Shown in pieces: positions 22,533 through 34,490 of a DNA stretch of 64,000 nucleotides. The DNA is from Berberis thunbergii (taxonomy: Eukaryota > Streptophyta > Magnoliopsida > Ranunculales > Berberidaceae). A program made the position numbers and the translations under genes. A model generated the notes under the pieces. It worked only from the letters and a program-made list of their open reading frames with translations, did not search any database and was not told the origin of the DNA. Location: NCBI GenBank assembly GCA_003290165.1, contig QNQO01000200.1, positions 930,001 to 994,000 on the forward strand. The letters are read 5' to 3'. Numbering within the stretch: position 1 is the first letter of the stretch; every line of letters starts with the position of its first letter.

Positions 22533-22840
22533 CACTACACCAAATTGGCATTTTAGTAACAATCCCCAAAACAGTAATACTTTTCGGCTATAACGGTCCA
22601 CCAAACAATTTCAAATCAAAAATAAATTTAGTTAAAAAATTTAAAAATAATTACACAAAAAAAGGTTACAACAAATTGAACCACCATGAATAGTATCACT
22701 TGTATTACCATACTCTTCATGGTGATACAATTATTGTATCACTTTGTTTGTGAAAATGTATAAAATTGTTTGGTTGATTGTTACAGCTCAAAAGTGATAT
22801 TGTTTTGAAGGTTGCTACAAAATGTCAATTTGGTGTAGTG
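22533..22840. mobile_element. CACTA-type MITE, 308 bp
   Basis: The left end CACTACACCAAATTGGCATT pairs with the right end, whose reverse complement is CACTACACCAAATTGACATT. It has no ORF. The bases outside are ACA and ACT, so the 3-bp duplication is imperfect. Related, more damaged copies occur in copy B at about 59309-59545 and 60239-60390. Confidence 0.8.
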
Positions 22841-23435
22841 ACTTGGTTGTTTCTCATTTGATGTGAACTAATGCTATGTAAATTTTTCGGTGTTCGAGTG
22901 CCATGAGCAACATTCAAGTTGTATTTTACTAGATCTTGAGGAATTGCTTCGAATTTTCATTTTAGAATTCTCAATATTTTAGCAGCTGGATAAGTCTAAT
23001 TCATAGTTCATGATGATCTTCAAGTAACTGAATTGGATTGATGATGAGACAAACTAGACAAAAATATAGAAAGCATATTTTGAAGAATCCAGGACGTCTA
23101 CACCGGCTCATAGGGTTTAGTTGTACACCCTACAAAATTTGGGGTTCAGAAACACAGCTCACCTCACAGGGACCCTCCCCCATCTTTCAGGCGTACAACA
23201 GGCTTTTCCCCGCATTTTTGTACGATTTAGGAGTATAAATGGTAAGGTTGTGGTTAGCATTAACTTGTAGCAGGAATGAGCAATCGTGACCAAACTGATG
23301 AGTGAAGTTTAGGTTTGACAAGGATATGAAAACTTGGACAATATATCAAATTGCTCACATGATTTTCTTTATGGACGATGCCAAGTTCACTGCCACAAAA
23401 GTTGAGATCATTCCAATATTTCTAGCTGATTGAAT

Positions 23436-23590
23436 ACAGTGATTTTTCGAGAATGCTTTACTGAGAATTCTGCTATAGATGAAGCGAGTGATCCCAAAAC
23501 CTTCGTTCTGAGCCAATAGGTAATCTGCTACATGATTTGCTTCACACCATAATTTTGACGTGCAAGTGAAGTAGTCAGGCAATCTACCAA
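23436..23590 (-). mobile_element. LINE-type RNase H remnant
   Basis: The minus strand reads RLPDYFTCTSKLWCEANHVA then DYLLAQNEG. The EANHVADxLA pattern is the last catalytic block of the RNase H domain at the C-terminus of plant L1 ORF2. Upstream blocks are not recognisable. The assignment is based on this single motif. Confidence 0.5.
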
Positions 23591-23889
23591 CAGAAATGAA
23601 CCTCAAGTTCCCTTTAGAATCTATTTGAAGAATTACCCAAATCGGAATGAACAACAATGAAATTACAAGAAGGGTGTTTTGCAATGGTGAGAATTCACCA
23701 AGCATGAAGAATAGCCGCAGTTACTACTACTTAATTGCTTGTGACTACCACGCCTAGTTATAAATTATCATCAACCTTTGTGGGCAATTAATTTTGAAAC
23801 GAGTTCAACAAATCAAAATAGAGATTTTGTTCTAAAACACATGGAAATTTTTTTTTCCTTTACTGTTTGTATGATCTATCTTAAGTGAG

Positions 23890-26760
23890 TTATACATTGT
23901 CAGAATGAAAGTTGTTGGAATGTCAAATTTATTAAAATCCAACAATTAAGTAGATATATAGTTATAATGTTTTTAATTATGAGAAAAAAAAATACAAAAT
24001 TTTCTCTCTCCGCCACATGTACATTTTACCAACTTTTTCACTATTTTTCATTTTATTTCCCCTTCTACATGTTTTATAAATACAACACATGTCATTATAA
24101 AGAATGAATCTCAACCCTCAAGATCTTTGCAACTTTCAATCATATATCTCAAAATCCTTATGAATAGTAAAACACATCTGATTTGTGAGAAAGATTGTTG
24201 GCACAATAGAAGGTGGGTCAAGAGAATATGTCAAACTCGGTTAAAAGTTTAAGCAATTAAGGAAAAACACATTTTAAAACCGCCACAATTAATCCTCCCA
24301 AAGCTTTGATTTTCTAAAATATTGAGTACATGGCTTTTGCTTGAATGTGTCTTAATATTGAAAATACTAATGATCTGAATTGCACTAGATTACAAATGTT
24401 TTTTTTTTTGAAAAAATGCATATGGTGTGAAATGCATATTTAAAAGCGTTTTTATTAGTAATTGGTTTCATTGGAAAGATCTTCAAAAATGTATTTAACC
24501 ATACCAAGTTTACTACAACTAAGTAGATAGTTATTACAATTTTCATTTAAAAATACACAAATTTTCTCTCACTGCACAAAAGCACTTCACAAACTTTTTC
24601 ACATTTTTGTTCATTTCATTTGTCATTCTAGTTGCAACTTATTTACAAATATGTCATTCTTGATAATGAATCTTCACCATCAATATCTTTCGCAATTTTC
24701 AATCCTGACCATCTTTTATCTCTAACCCCAAACACCATTCTGATTTGTAATATAGCCTAATGTGTTAATCGTGTATTTGGCACGGCAGAAAGTAGGTCAT
24801 TAGATTAGGTCAAATTCAGTTTTAAAAAATATATTTAAAACACGCCGCAATGAATTCTCCCCGAACTTTGATTTTCCAAAATATAGAGTTCGGGGTCTTT
24901 CCTTGAATCCGCCTTAAGATGTACGTCTCATACTTTGATTAAATTATGATATGAAATGCATTAGACATGTATTTTTAATGCATATGACGTGAAATACATA
25001 TTTTGAAAATTTAAGTGTTTGTATTGATCATTAATTTCATTGAAATGATTTCAAAAATGCATTATAACAATACCAAGTTTACCAAAATTTGACAACTAAG
25101 TCGATGGTTGTGCTAATTTTATATTTTAGAAAAACACACGCGCACACAAAATTTTCTCTTCTTCATATGTAAATTCAACCAATTTTGTTTTCCCATTTTT
25201 CATTTTATTTTCCATTGCAAACATGTCATTATAGGAAATGAATTTCAACCCACAACATATTTCCCAACTTTCAATCCTAATTATCTCTAACTTCTTATGA
25301 ATAGTGAAACACCTAGCCGATTTGTAAGATAGATTAGTATATTACCCGTGTCGTTGGCATGATAGAAAGTGTCTTGATATTAGATCAATCTTGATTAATA
25401 TATTAAATAATTGAATAAAAAAATGAATTTAATACCGTCGTAGCGAGTTCTTCCCAAACTTTGATTTTTCAAAATATGGAGTTTATGGTCTTTGCTTAAA
25501 TTAGGGGTGGGCACGAGACGGGATGAACCTTATCGTTGTCCCATCGCGTTGGTTCAGAATCGGGACGAGATAACCCTCATCTCGCTCTCGTCCCATCCCA
25601 AACGGGTTTGGGATATAACGGGACGAGATCGGATGAGCGGATCCTAAATAGTCCTCCAATGAAAAATAACAAAAGAATTACATTTCACATTGTTCACACG
25701 CCAATAATGTTAAATTTATGTACATATAACTTTTATCTTAACAATATTAAATGTCAATCAAATTTATGGTTCAATGAACTTACAGTTTTTGTGTTAAACA
25801 TCATTTGCATGATACACTAACCAATAGTTGTACATATACCTAATAGTACAAAACTAACCAAACCATCATTTGCCTTTTTTTCTGCAAGAATACTTGTCCT
25901 ATCACTAATCTAAAATGAGAAAAAAAAATTATTTTCATGGTTTTATTTGTACTAAAATATCCAAAGTGAATTTTTTATTTAAACAAAAAATATCAAATTA
26001 AGCAAGGTAATTTTCAAATAGTAGATATTTTGATTTAATTTCAACACATCTTAAACTTTCCTTTAGAATAGTAATTTGATAAAAAATAATAATAATAAAC
26101 ATTAAATAAATAAGTTCAGGACGGGATGAGCGGGGTTGAAAATCTTTATCCCAATCTCATCCCACTCTAGATCTGGAAAGGATAGGTTTGATCAATCCTA
26201 ACAGAACCCCAAAAATTGAGACAGAATCGGGATCGCGGGATGGGATGGGATGCCCACCCTAGCTTGAATGTGCCTTAAGATTTCCGTCTCTTTATTTGAT
26301 AAATATTGAAAATACTTACGACATCAAATGTATTAGACTTTTTTATAAATGCATATGGCGTGAATTGAGTATTTTAAAATTTTAAGCATTTGTACTGATC
26401 ATTGATTTCATTGTAAAATCTTTAAAAATGCATTTCAACGATATTAACTTTTTGAAAATACGATAACTAATAAGATAGTTATGACAATTTCCATTTTGAA
26501 AAAAATACAAACACACATGTACATTCTACATAATCTTTTTAAGTTTTATGTTCATTTACCCTTGTATATGTTTCATATTCACAAATTTGTCATTACGGAG
26601 AATGGATCTCAACCTTTAACATTTTTCCTAACTTTCAATCCTAGTCAACCTTCACCATTTTCCCTAACTTTCAATCCTAACCCTATTTCATCTCTAATTA
26701 CTTATGAATTGTGAAAAAAAATTGCTAATTTGAAAGATAGACATAGAAAACCATGTCTCC
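23890..26760 (+). repeat. tandem array of a ~580-bp unit, four copies
   Basis: Landmarks recur in the same order: the AATGCATNT..TTTCATTG block, AACTAAGTNGATNGTTAT, an AAAATTTTCTCT tract, CACATGTACATT-like, ATGTCATTAT..GAATG, and CTTTCAATCCTA. They sit near 24018, 24583, 25168 and 26518. The spacing is 565 to 585 bases, or 1350 where the third unit carries the 760-bp hAT MITE. Divergence between units is substantial, so the array is old. An inverted relative lies at 16255-17080. Confidence 0.75.
25502..26261. mobile_element. hAT-type MITE, 760 bp
   Basis: The left end TAGGGGTGGGCACGAGACGG and the reverse complement of the right end, TAGGGTGGGCATCCCATCCC, are typical hAT termini. The 8-bp duplication is GCTTAAAT (25494-25501) and GCTTGAAT (26262-26269), with one mismatch. 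The GC-rich ends GGGATGAGCGG contrast with an AT-rich middle and no transposase. It sits inside the third unit of the tandem array. Related ends are at 36380-36409 and 57720-57872. Confidence 0.88.
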
Positions 26761-28250
26761 ATTTATTGAAAGAATGTTCATTATATCTTTGGCATGATTT
26801 CACTATGCTAAATATACCAAAAAAATATTTGTTGGAAACAAGGCAAAATGTTGAATCCCATGCCACGTGTTCCCATCCCTGATTATATTATACTTGGGTG
26901 TCGACGCGCTTTACATGTGCAGATATTCGGTACTTTTTATTTATTTATTACAACCTTTCAATAATAAGCAAAAATTATTATTGAAATTCTAAATAAAGTA
27001 ATTATTTATAATTGTAAGGACCTATGTATAGTTTACAAATAATTAAAGGCTTCGAATAAAATATGTTAGAACTTACGAATAATTAACAATATTTGATGGG
27101 CGGATTTTTTAAAGGAAATAATCTGCATTTGGGAGTGTAAAATGATACATATGTAAAATAACAAAAATACTCCGGACCACTAGTTCGTTATCCACACATT
27201 GCTGTTCCTAAGCCGGTCTTACATTATAAAGTTTAGATATTTGGCGAATGCATGGTGATATAACATTACTATACTCGATGCCGTCTTGAAAAGAAATTGA
27301 TATTATATATTTCTCTGTTGATCAAAAGGTTATGTTAAAGAAAATTTGGGGTTGAGTGTTTTAGAAAGAAAAAGAGATATTCTTTGGGTGCTTTAGACTT
27401 TATGAAGCATTTCATCCACTTTGGTGTTGCAAGAAACAAGTTTTTCATTGGGTTATACATCAGCATCACTCGTCACACAGTTTTTCAGTATAGAGAAAAA
27501 CGAAAGAATATTTTGACGGCAAACTCGAGGCCATAACATTAAGTGATTCCGTAAGTGTTGTGCATCCCGAGCCAACTGAAAGGTTGCAAATTTTCGGGAG
27601 ACAGATGCATAATAAGAAAATTTACCCCATAGAGTTTCTTCACATTTGTGTAATACACTGTGCAATATTTGTAATGCATTTTGTTGTAGTTTCAAACATC
27701 ATTAGGCTTGTATTTGTTAGTGTCGAAAATTAAAATGAGAAATTTAAAATTAGGTGAAAATCTCAGCCATTTAGATGAAATTTTTACTTGCATGTATGTA
27801 ATAGAACAAGACTTCAGCAAGTGCGTACAATTAGGGTTTTCTTTTAGATTAATTAAGGGATAAGCGGAAAGATTAAAATAGGAGCCCATGTTAGATTAAA
27901 TTTTAGGACTTGATATCATACATACTTGATTTTTTTTTATGAAAATCTAATATACATGACAACACCAGGAGAAAAAAAATAACAAATCGCCCCACAGACC
28001 CTGTCAAAATGCTGGTAAAGTTTTTTTTATTATTAGAGCAATAAAAAGATATGGGAAATTATTAATTGGATTTATTTTAACAATTAAAATATCAAACATC
28101 TTAAAAAAGAAATTCCTAATAACAATTCAGTAATTAACAATGAGGCCTCGACATTCGCTAGCTCTTTGTGGTTGCACAACTCGGACCACCCCAGGTTGGG
28201 GCTTGAGTACTATAATGACATTGTTAACCATCATAAAACATTCCCTAATT
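26761..28250. other. no recognisable gene
   Basis: An AT-rich spacer. The minus-strand frames at 27453-27695 and 27692-27889 have no domain that I recognise (for example LQNALQ-like, RKFATFQLARDAQHL). No repeats were identified. Confidence 0.4.
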
Positions 28251-28781
28251 CTAGGCAACCAGACTTTATAGCCACTTTTTGTCAGGTTTTGGTCTTTTTA
28301 CACTTCTACTCCTATATTTAATGTTTGTGCACTACTACAAATATTAGCTTAGGTAACGCTACTTAGATAGCGCTTTTTTAAAGAGCTATCCAAGTGGGCA
28401 CTAGGATAGCGCTTATTTGTATCTAAAAAAAAATCAAAAAAAAAAAACACTACAATAGCGTTTTTTTTTTTTTTTTTCAGTTAAGCGCTATCTTAGTTAT
28501 GTCTTAGATAGCGCTTTAAAAAACGCTATGAGAAAAAACATTACCAAAGCTACCATAGCGCTTTCGAACCGCTATGCTACTTACATTTAGGATAGCGATT
28601 CGAAGCAGCGCCTAAACCCCTAAACCATCGAAGCAGCGCCCCTGTTCTCCCAAACCTAACAAAAAAAAAAAAAAAAGGAAACGGCGCCCTTAAACCACCG
28701 AAACAGCCACCGTTCAAGCTGCCTCCAAACCCACCGTTCTCCATCGACTTCTCCAGCCAAGCAGCGGTTTCTTCAGCCAAG

Positions 28782-29010
28782 ATGGTTTTCAAGAACAACA
28801 GTAAGAAGAAGAAGAAGAATTGCAAGAAAGGGGAGGAGAAGGTTCAAGAGATGATTTGTGTACCAAAGTGTTGTCAACAAAGGAGAAGTAATGGGACTCG
28901 ACCCCGCACTGATTTCTCCCTCTTCTTCAACTCTTCTTCCTCTTCACAAGGTTTGCTCTAATTCACTCCCTCTATGTTTGTGCTCGTCCTTTTATCAATT
29001 GAATTGCTTT
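28782..29010 (+). other. unidentified short frame near left end of CACTA-C
   Basis: ATG at 28782 opens a Lys-rich frame, MVFKNNSKKKKKNCKKGEEK, running through VQEMICVPKCCQQRRSNGTR into a Ser-rich stretch. It could be an untranslated leader or a captured first exon. The rest, up to about 29880, has no recognisable exon. Confidence 0.25.
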
Positions 29011-29889
29011 ACAATGTTTTGTGTTGTTGAAGGTTTGTGTGTTTTGGTAGAATTGATTTTGAAATTTGTGGCATTGATTTGTTCATTCAATTAACATATT
29101 TTATTTTTAGCAAATTGTGGTTTTATTTGATTAGGTATTTGCCCAATGTAATTTGTCAGTTTTATTGCATTGCGAAGTTTGTTTGTGTTTTCAATCAGGG
29201 GGTTTTGTTGGTTTCTGTTTGTTGATGATCCTCACACCCACACTCCCCAATTTACTTGGAGAAGTTCAGGGATAAACAACATGGGTATTGTACTCATTAA
29301 AATTAGGTATTTTGTGTTGGTGAATTTTGAGAAATTAAGTGCCCCAGTTATCAAACATTATATAGGAGATGAAAAGGAAAATCCCAAAAAGAATTCTCCA
29401 TTGTCTAGGTTGATCTTGTTGCTCAGTAGGCAGAACATTTTCTTGGTACACAGAATATGGAAGTTATCTTATATTCTGATCATCTAAATGTTGAGATTGG
29501 TTAGGAATGGCTAGGAATAACAATGTATGGTCTCCACATTAAAATCTTGTTATGTAACAAATGTGACTAATCAGAGCTCACCACGTGAACATAAAAACCT
29601 GCCATGTAATCATAGTGGCAATTTGACTAATTTGTTTCTGTTTATTTCATTAAGTTAATTACTCGGTGGCGGCACTGGCCTGGTAATTGGTTTTATTTGA
29701 ATGTGGTGGTTTCCATTATTATTTCTCTACTCTTTGCATTATCTGCCGGGATTCATGAAAAGATAAATGTATGAAAAACAAATAGAAATAAAAAAATTCA
29801 AACAAGAAAAAAGATTGTTGACTTAACCATTATAATAGAAATACAGATTAAATATCTTATCAAAGAATGGCAGATATAGCATAATAACC

Positions 29890-29899
29890 ACTATAAATA
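29890..29899 (+). promoter_or_regulatory. TATA box of the captured beta-glucosidase
   Basis: CTATAAATAC lies about 15-18 bases before the first ATG (29908) of the GH1 fragment. For a plant TATA box this is short, so transcription would start near or inside the first codons. A second in-frame ATG (29935) lies further down, within the same signal peptide, and may be the used start. Confidence 0.5.
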
Positions 29900-29907
29900 C
29901 AAAAGCC

Positions 29908-32210
29908 ATGGAGTCTCTAAGATCCAAACCTACCATGGCTATTCGAGTTGTTCTCTTCTTAGGCATTCTTGCCATGGCTCTTAGTATGGTACTTGTTCAA
30001 GCGGATCATAATGACTCTGTCCCCTTCAATCGATATAGATTTCCTAAAGTTTTTGTTTTCGGAACTGCTTCTTCTTCATATCAGGTACATTTTCTTTATT
30101 TCATTGTCATATGTTTGTATAATAGCATAAACTTTTCAAGAAGTCTTTTAACATTTCCGATGTTATTGTCTATGTTGTAGATTGAAGGTGGAGCTAATGA
30201 AGGTGGTAGAGGTCCAAGCATATGGGATACTTTCACCCATCAACACCCTGGTTTTCCTACTATCTGTTCTGACACTCCAGTATATGGATTTGTGTAATCT
30301 ATGCACATAAGGGAATCCAATAATAAAATCAGGCTGTTAGTAATAGAAATAAACTACAAACTACATTTCCCTGTTTTGTTTTAGTTTTCTTTTCATTCTG
30401 GCTATTGCAATTTCCCAATGGACGCTAGGCTCAAAGATCAAATTAATTAATAGATGAAAAAATAAAAAAAATCAAAGACAACATAACATGCATGACAGGG
30501 GATGAATTTAATTATATATGTGTGTGTGTGTACACACATATATATAAACATCTCTAAGCCTCTAATACATGTTATATTTTATGGTAAACAAAAATACGGT
30601 GTTTTATATGTAATGATGTTTATACCATCCCATTTTTAGTTATAAATATGCCAATGGTTCCCTGATGATATATGTTGGCAGCACAGAGAAGATAACAGAC
30701 CACAGTAATGGCGATGTTGCAGTTGATTCCTATCATCTTTATAAGGTTAATACTTTTAACATCTCTTTCTGTTATTGTTTCTCTGTATTGGTTATTTGTG
30801 TTCTCTGAATGTGGACTTTTTATTTACATGTATATAATTTTGTTTTTCCCCATTCAGGAAGATGTCAAGATCATGAAAAAAATGAACATGGATACATATC
30901 GGTTCTCCATTTCTTGGTCAAGACTTATACCAAGTGAGCATGTTTCCAACCCTACTTTTCAAGTCATGTGGATAAGTTGGTTATTCAATAAAATACATTT
31001 GGTCACTTTCTTTGTCCATTTCACGATAATATATATCTATTAATTGAAAATATATTTTTCATATGCACTCGGCATATGATGAACCAAACTTCCCATGTCT
31101 TTACTCTTTACAGAAACTTATAAGTGTGGATGTGAGAATTTATTTACGTAAAGAAAGTAACTTTTTGTGGTGACATTTATGACCAAGAGGCCCCTTCTAC
31201 ACCTCAATCTATTTTTAGGAACTTTTATCCTGGTAACATACATTTTCTACAAAACTATCAAAATAAAACCCTGCAATAATAGTTTTTTTAACTGGGTCTT
31301 GATAACTTCTTGTGTTAGATGGGAAGAGAAAGGACGGAGTGAATCAAGAAGGCATCAATTATTACAACAACCTCATCAACGAGCTCCTATCCAAAGGTCG
31401 TCATTCTGATAAAATGCCACCTCTTCCATTTTTTCTCTGTTTTCTTCACTGCTATAATGTGCATTCCATCCATCTTATGCTTTTGTAAGCTTCCAGGTGT
31501 GCAGCCTTATGTGACTCTCTACCACTGGGACTGTCCACAACTCGTGAATTATTTCGTGCAGAGATCTCAGAAAGGACACGTTGGAATAACATTAGTGGCC
31601 CATTGGATGGTTCCTCTCTCTGAATCCAAGGCAGACAAGGATGCTGCTCATCGAGCCCTCGACTTTATGTTTGGATGGTAAGATTTTTTTTTTTTTTTTT
31701 TACTGGGACATCAATATCACACATACTATAAATTTCAAAATATCCTTTTTTCCCTCTCTTTTTGATAAACATCCTATCAATCCTTTGGTTATTATGAAAG
31801 AACACAGCGCAACAAGCGCGCACACACCATAGTATTTTCAAGGTCATAGTACAATCATGTATTTTTTAAATAGGTTTATGGATCCACTAGTGAATGGGGA
31901 CTACCCAAAGAGCATGATATCACTTGTGGGGAATCGACTACCCAGATTCTCTAAAGAGCAATCCAAATTGGTCAAAGGTTCATTCGACTTCATTGGATTA
32001 AACTACTACACTGCAAACTATGCATCTCATGCTCCTCCTTCTAATAACCCACCGAGTTATCAAGTTGATTCTCGTGCTAAACTCACTAGTAATTTCTGTG
32101 ATTCAACTTTGCTTGACTGATTATTCTAGCTTACAATTGAAAAACTAATGTTTATAAACACTTCCCTTTCTTTTACAGCTGAGAAAAATGGAATCCCAAT
32201 TGGTGCTCAG
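29908..32210 (+). pseudogene. GH1 beta-glucosidase, 8 exons, catalytic part deleted
   Basis: Exons: 29908-30084 (signal peptide with VVLFLGILAMALSMVLVQA, then FPKVFVFGTASSSYQ), 30181-30250 ([20 protein letters not shown]), 30687-30745 (KITDHSNGDVAVDSYHLYK), 30858-30933 (EDVKIMKKMNMDTYRFSISW), 31319-31396, 31497-31677, 31874-32088 and 32179-32210. All splice sites are canonical. In exon 31497-31677 the reading goes from YVTLYHWDCPQLV straight to QRSQKGHVGITLVAHWMVP. About 90 residues, including the T-x-N-E-P acid/base motif, are missing. The C-terminal part with the nucleophile (TENG) is absent. The fragment therefore cannot be an active glucosidase. It was captured as genomic DNA with its upstream region. 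Confidence 0.95.
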
Positions 32211-32509
32211 GTACTTCTGAATAAAATCTCAACAAGACTTTCATCAAGTGATTTCTGTATTTCAAAGCCAGTTCCCTAGACTAGTTATAAAGGACAAGGA
32301 CTACTTTACTCTGAGTTTTTACCTATGTCCTGATATATCTTGTTTTGCAGGGAATTGAACTCTGAAATTTGTTGTCTGAGTTTTTACCTATGTCCTGAAG
32401 TTGCACGAGCATTTATTGTGTCATGGTATTGACAACACATATAAGGTTCTCATTCCCCCTGTTCTATACTAAATTCTGTATAGGACACTAAATGTGTCTT
32501 GAATTGCAG

Positions 32510-32701
32510 GATGAATTGGAAGCTGAGCTTGAGGAATTAGAAGGTGCGGAGTTGGAAGAACAACTTCTCCAGCCTGCTACAACTGCCCCTGCAGCTCCCA
32601 TACATGTTCCAGCAGGAAGACAGCCAACTCGACCTGCTCCTCGAAAGAACACTGCTGAGGAAGACGAGCTGGCTGCATTACAAGCAGAGATGGCACTCTG
32701 A
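32510..32701 (+). pseudogene. VPS32/SNF7 (ESCRT-III) last exon
   Basis: After a TTGCAG acceptor the frame reads DELEAELEELEGAELEEQLL, a Pro/Ala linker VPAGRQPTRPAPRKN, and then EEDELAALQAEMAL, stop. This is the acidic C-terminal tail of plant SNF7/VPS32, with the final helix that binds ALIX/BRO1-type partners. The exon is undamaged, but the core helices are absent, so on its own it cannot form ESCRT-III filaments. It follows the GH1 fragment on the same strand and could be spliced onto it. Confidence 0.93.
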
Positions 32702-32969
32702 GCTGGTAGGTTACCAGTTGTTACTCTGTCTCTTCAATTTTTTCTGTTTCTTACTGTCCCCTTCTTATGAACTACTTTCAAGTTTTTCAAATAGAAAATT
32801 GTGAGAACTTCTCTATACTAGCTCAGAATTTGTGAAAGGTGCTTAAAAAGGCTTAAATTATTTGTCTTTTCAGCTGGGCTTTGACATTTTGTGGTCCTTG
32901 TGGATATTAAGTTGAAGTATTGATATGTATGATATAGTGCAGATGTTTCTTGTGCATTCTGTTTCAGAA

Positions 32970-33072
32970 TTTGGATAACGCTTTTGCTGAAATAAATGTA
33001 CCTCCTCGTTCTCCCCCAGTGGTCATTGACAATGCCTCTGTCTCCTTGGCTGATAAATGTGGCAAAAATTGG
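32970..33072 (+). pseudogene. unidentified exon-like fragment in CACTA-C
   Basis: After TTTCAG the plus strand reads LDNAFAEINVPPRSPPVVID then NASVSLADKCGKNW. The character is that of a real protein (Pro-rich, then polar), but I cannot name it. It lies between the VPS32 and CURT1 exons. Confidence 0.3.
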
Positions 33073-33449
33073 TAAAGGGTTTGTTGCAGCTGGTAAAATA
33101 TGTCACTTCACAACTATCAGAGGGGTTGTCAGTAGACTACTTGGCAACATTTTTTTTTCTGAAGTTTTTTACATGTTATAAACTATTGTGCTAACCCAGA
33201 ATCTCCTAATTAGAAGCTCATAATGCTAGTGACCTACAATAAGGTTAGTATTGTTTCGCTTACTAGCTGAATGTTGAAGCTTGATAAGTACACTCATATA
33301 GATTTGACACCGTCTGATGATATTGCAGGTATGAGAGCACCTGTCCGGCCTCCTCCTGGCCATCCTTCTCAATGTAGTTCTCAAATGTTTTCACAATCTT
33401 CATCATCTTCTTGTGATTAATCTTGTCCTTGTGCATTCTGTTTCTGCAG

Positions 33450-33512
33450 GCCATTGATAGGCTTCCTTTAGTTCCCGGAGTTCTTGAGCTCGTTGGAATT
33501 GGTTATTCTGGG
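33450..33512 (+). pseudogene. CURT1/CAAD-domain exon
   Basis: A 63-base exon between TTTCTGCAG and GTAAGT encodes AIDRLPLVPGVLELVGIGYS plus G. This is the first transmembrane helix region of the thylakoid curvature (CURT1, CAAD-domain) proteins. It is intact but isolated. Which paralogue it came from cannot be told from 21 residues. Confidence 0.7.
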
Positions 33513-33765
33513 GTAAGTTCCACACCTATTACTGCTACTATATATATATATATTAGTTGAGAAGGCTGCTATCAAGAAATATAGTTGGACCTTTAGTCAT
33601 TTACATTTATCTTACTGATACAAAACCCTTTGTGTTTGGCAGTGGTTTGCATATATATAGTAGCAGTAATAGGTGTGTTCTTGTATTTCAGGTTAAGATT
33701 TATATACCGACTTAGTGTGTGTGTGTGTGTTGTTATACTTATACAATGCCATGATGCAATTTCAG

Positions 33766-33959
33766 GTTATGCGAGGATACAATTTGAAGTGGCGGTAGAA
33801 TATGAGAAACATTCAGCGGTGCCGCAATGTACAGATGAAGTTAGGACTGTAGGAGAAGCTGTTGGCCATTTCATTTCGTGGCCAAAAAAGCTGATGTATA
33901 TATATGATAGCATATTAACAATTTTGTATGAATGCTTAAATTATATTTTGAATGAATGA
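33766..33959 (+). pseudogene. DUF8039-like C-terminal exon, probably the transposon's own
   Basis: After an ATTTCAG acceptor the frame reads GYARIQFEVAVEYEKHSAVP, QCTDEVRTVGEAVGHFISWP, KKLM, and ends NE, stop. The VGEAVGxxxxWPKxL pattern occurs in a domain (DUF8039) found in plant proteins associated with CACTA-type and related transposons. Lying at the 3' end of the element just before the subterminal array, it may be the remnant of the element's accessory gene. Confidence 0.45.
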
Positions 33960-34084
33960 GAAATAGTTAGTTATCATGTTGTGTCTTTATTGATTGATTG
34001 AACGTTGTCATTATTATATTAAATATTATATTTAGCCCAGAAAATCGGTATCGGAAAAATAGAAAAAACAAATCAAATAACTTA

Positions 34085-34490
34085 GACAGCGCTCAAATTA
34101 GCGCTATCTAAGTTTAACATATATACTACAATAGCGCTTCTTTAAGCACTATCTAAGAACAATCTAATTACTTCCATAGCGCTTATTTACGCGCTATCTT
34201 AGCAGATAAACAAATCTAATTTAAAAAAATTATTTAAATTAAATAGCGCTTAACAAAGCGCTATTCAAGCTAATTTAAAAAAAATTAGCGCTTACATAGC
34301 GCTTTAGAAGGCGCTATTAAAGTTAATTAAAAAAAACGTTTAAAGCGCTATCTAAGCGAAGCACTATTCAAGTACGCGCCTTGCATAGCGCTTTTTTGAG
34401 CGCTATCTACGCTACCATAGCGGTAGCTTAGATAGCGCTAAAAAGCGCTATCTAAGCCTATTTTTAAGCGCTATGCAAGCCTATTTTTGT
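34085..34490. repeat. subterminal hairpin-forming repeat array of CACTA-C
   Basis: More than ten copies of AGCGCTATCTAAG / CTTAGATAGCGCT in both orientations, many as close inverted pairs such as AGCGCTAAAAAGCGCT. The matching array at the left end is at 28351-28590. In CACTA elements such clusters bind the accessory transposase protein. Confidence 0.85.

Larger units (their letters stand above)
20950..23280 (+). repeat. segmental duplication, copy A
   Basis: From about 20996 (AAGTAGTTAAGGCCTTCAA) to CAATCGTGA at 23281-23289, this block matches 57876-61010 (copy B) in the same orientation. Shared landmarks are the IDNPRPRD repeat region, AAAGGATATGATCTTGAGTG, the 160-bp MITE, the CACTA-type MITE, and the end block GGTTGTGGTTAGCATTAACT. 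It also shares its first part with the ORF at 19259-19618. Copy A lacks the SINE, the AAT microsatellite and the LTR found in or next to copy B, so it shows the empty sites. Confidence 0.85.

Noticed and set aside
29908..32210. Functional beta-glucosidase gene
   Set aside because: Splice sites are clean, but the acid/base region is deleted and the nucleophile region is absent, and the whole lies inside a transposon.
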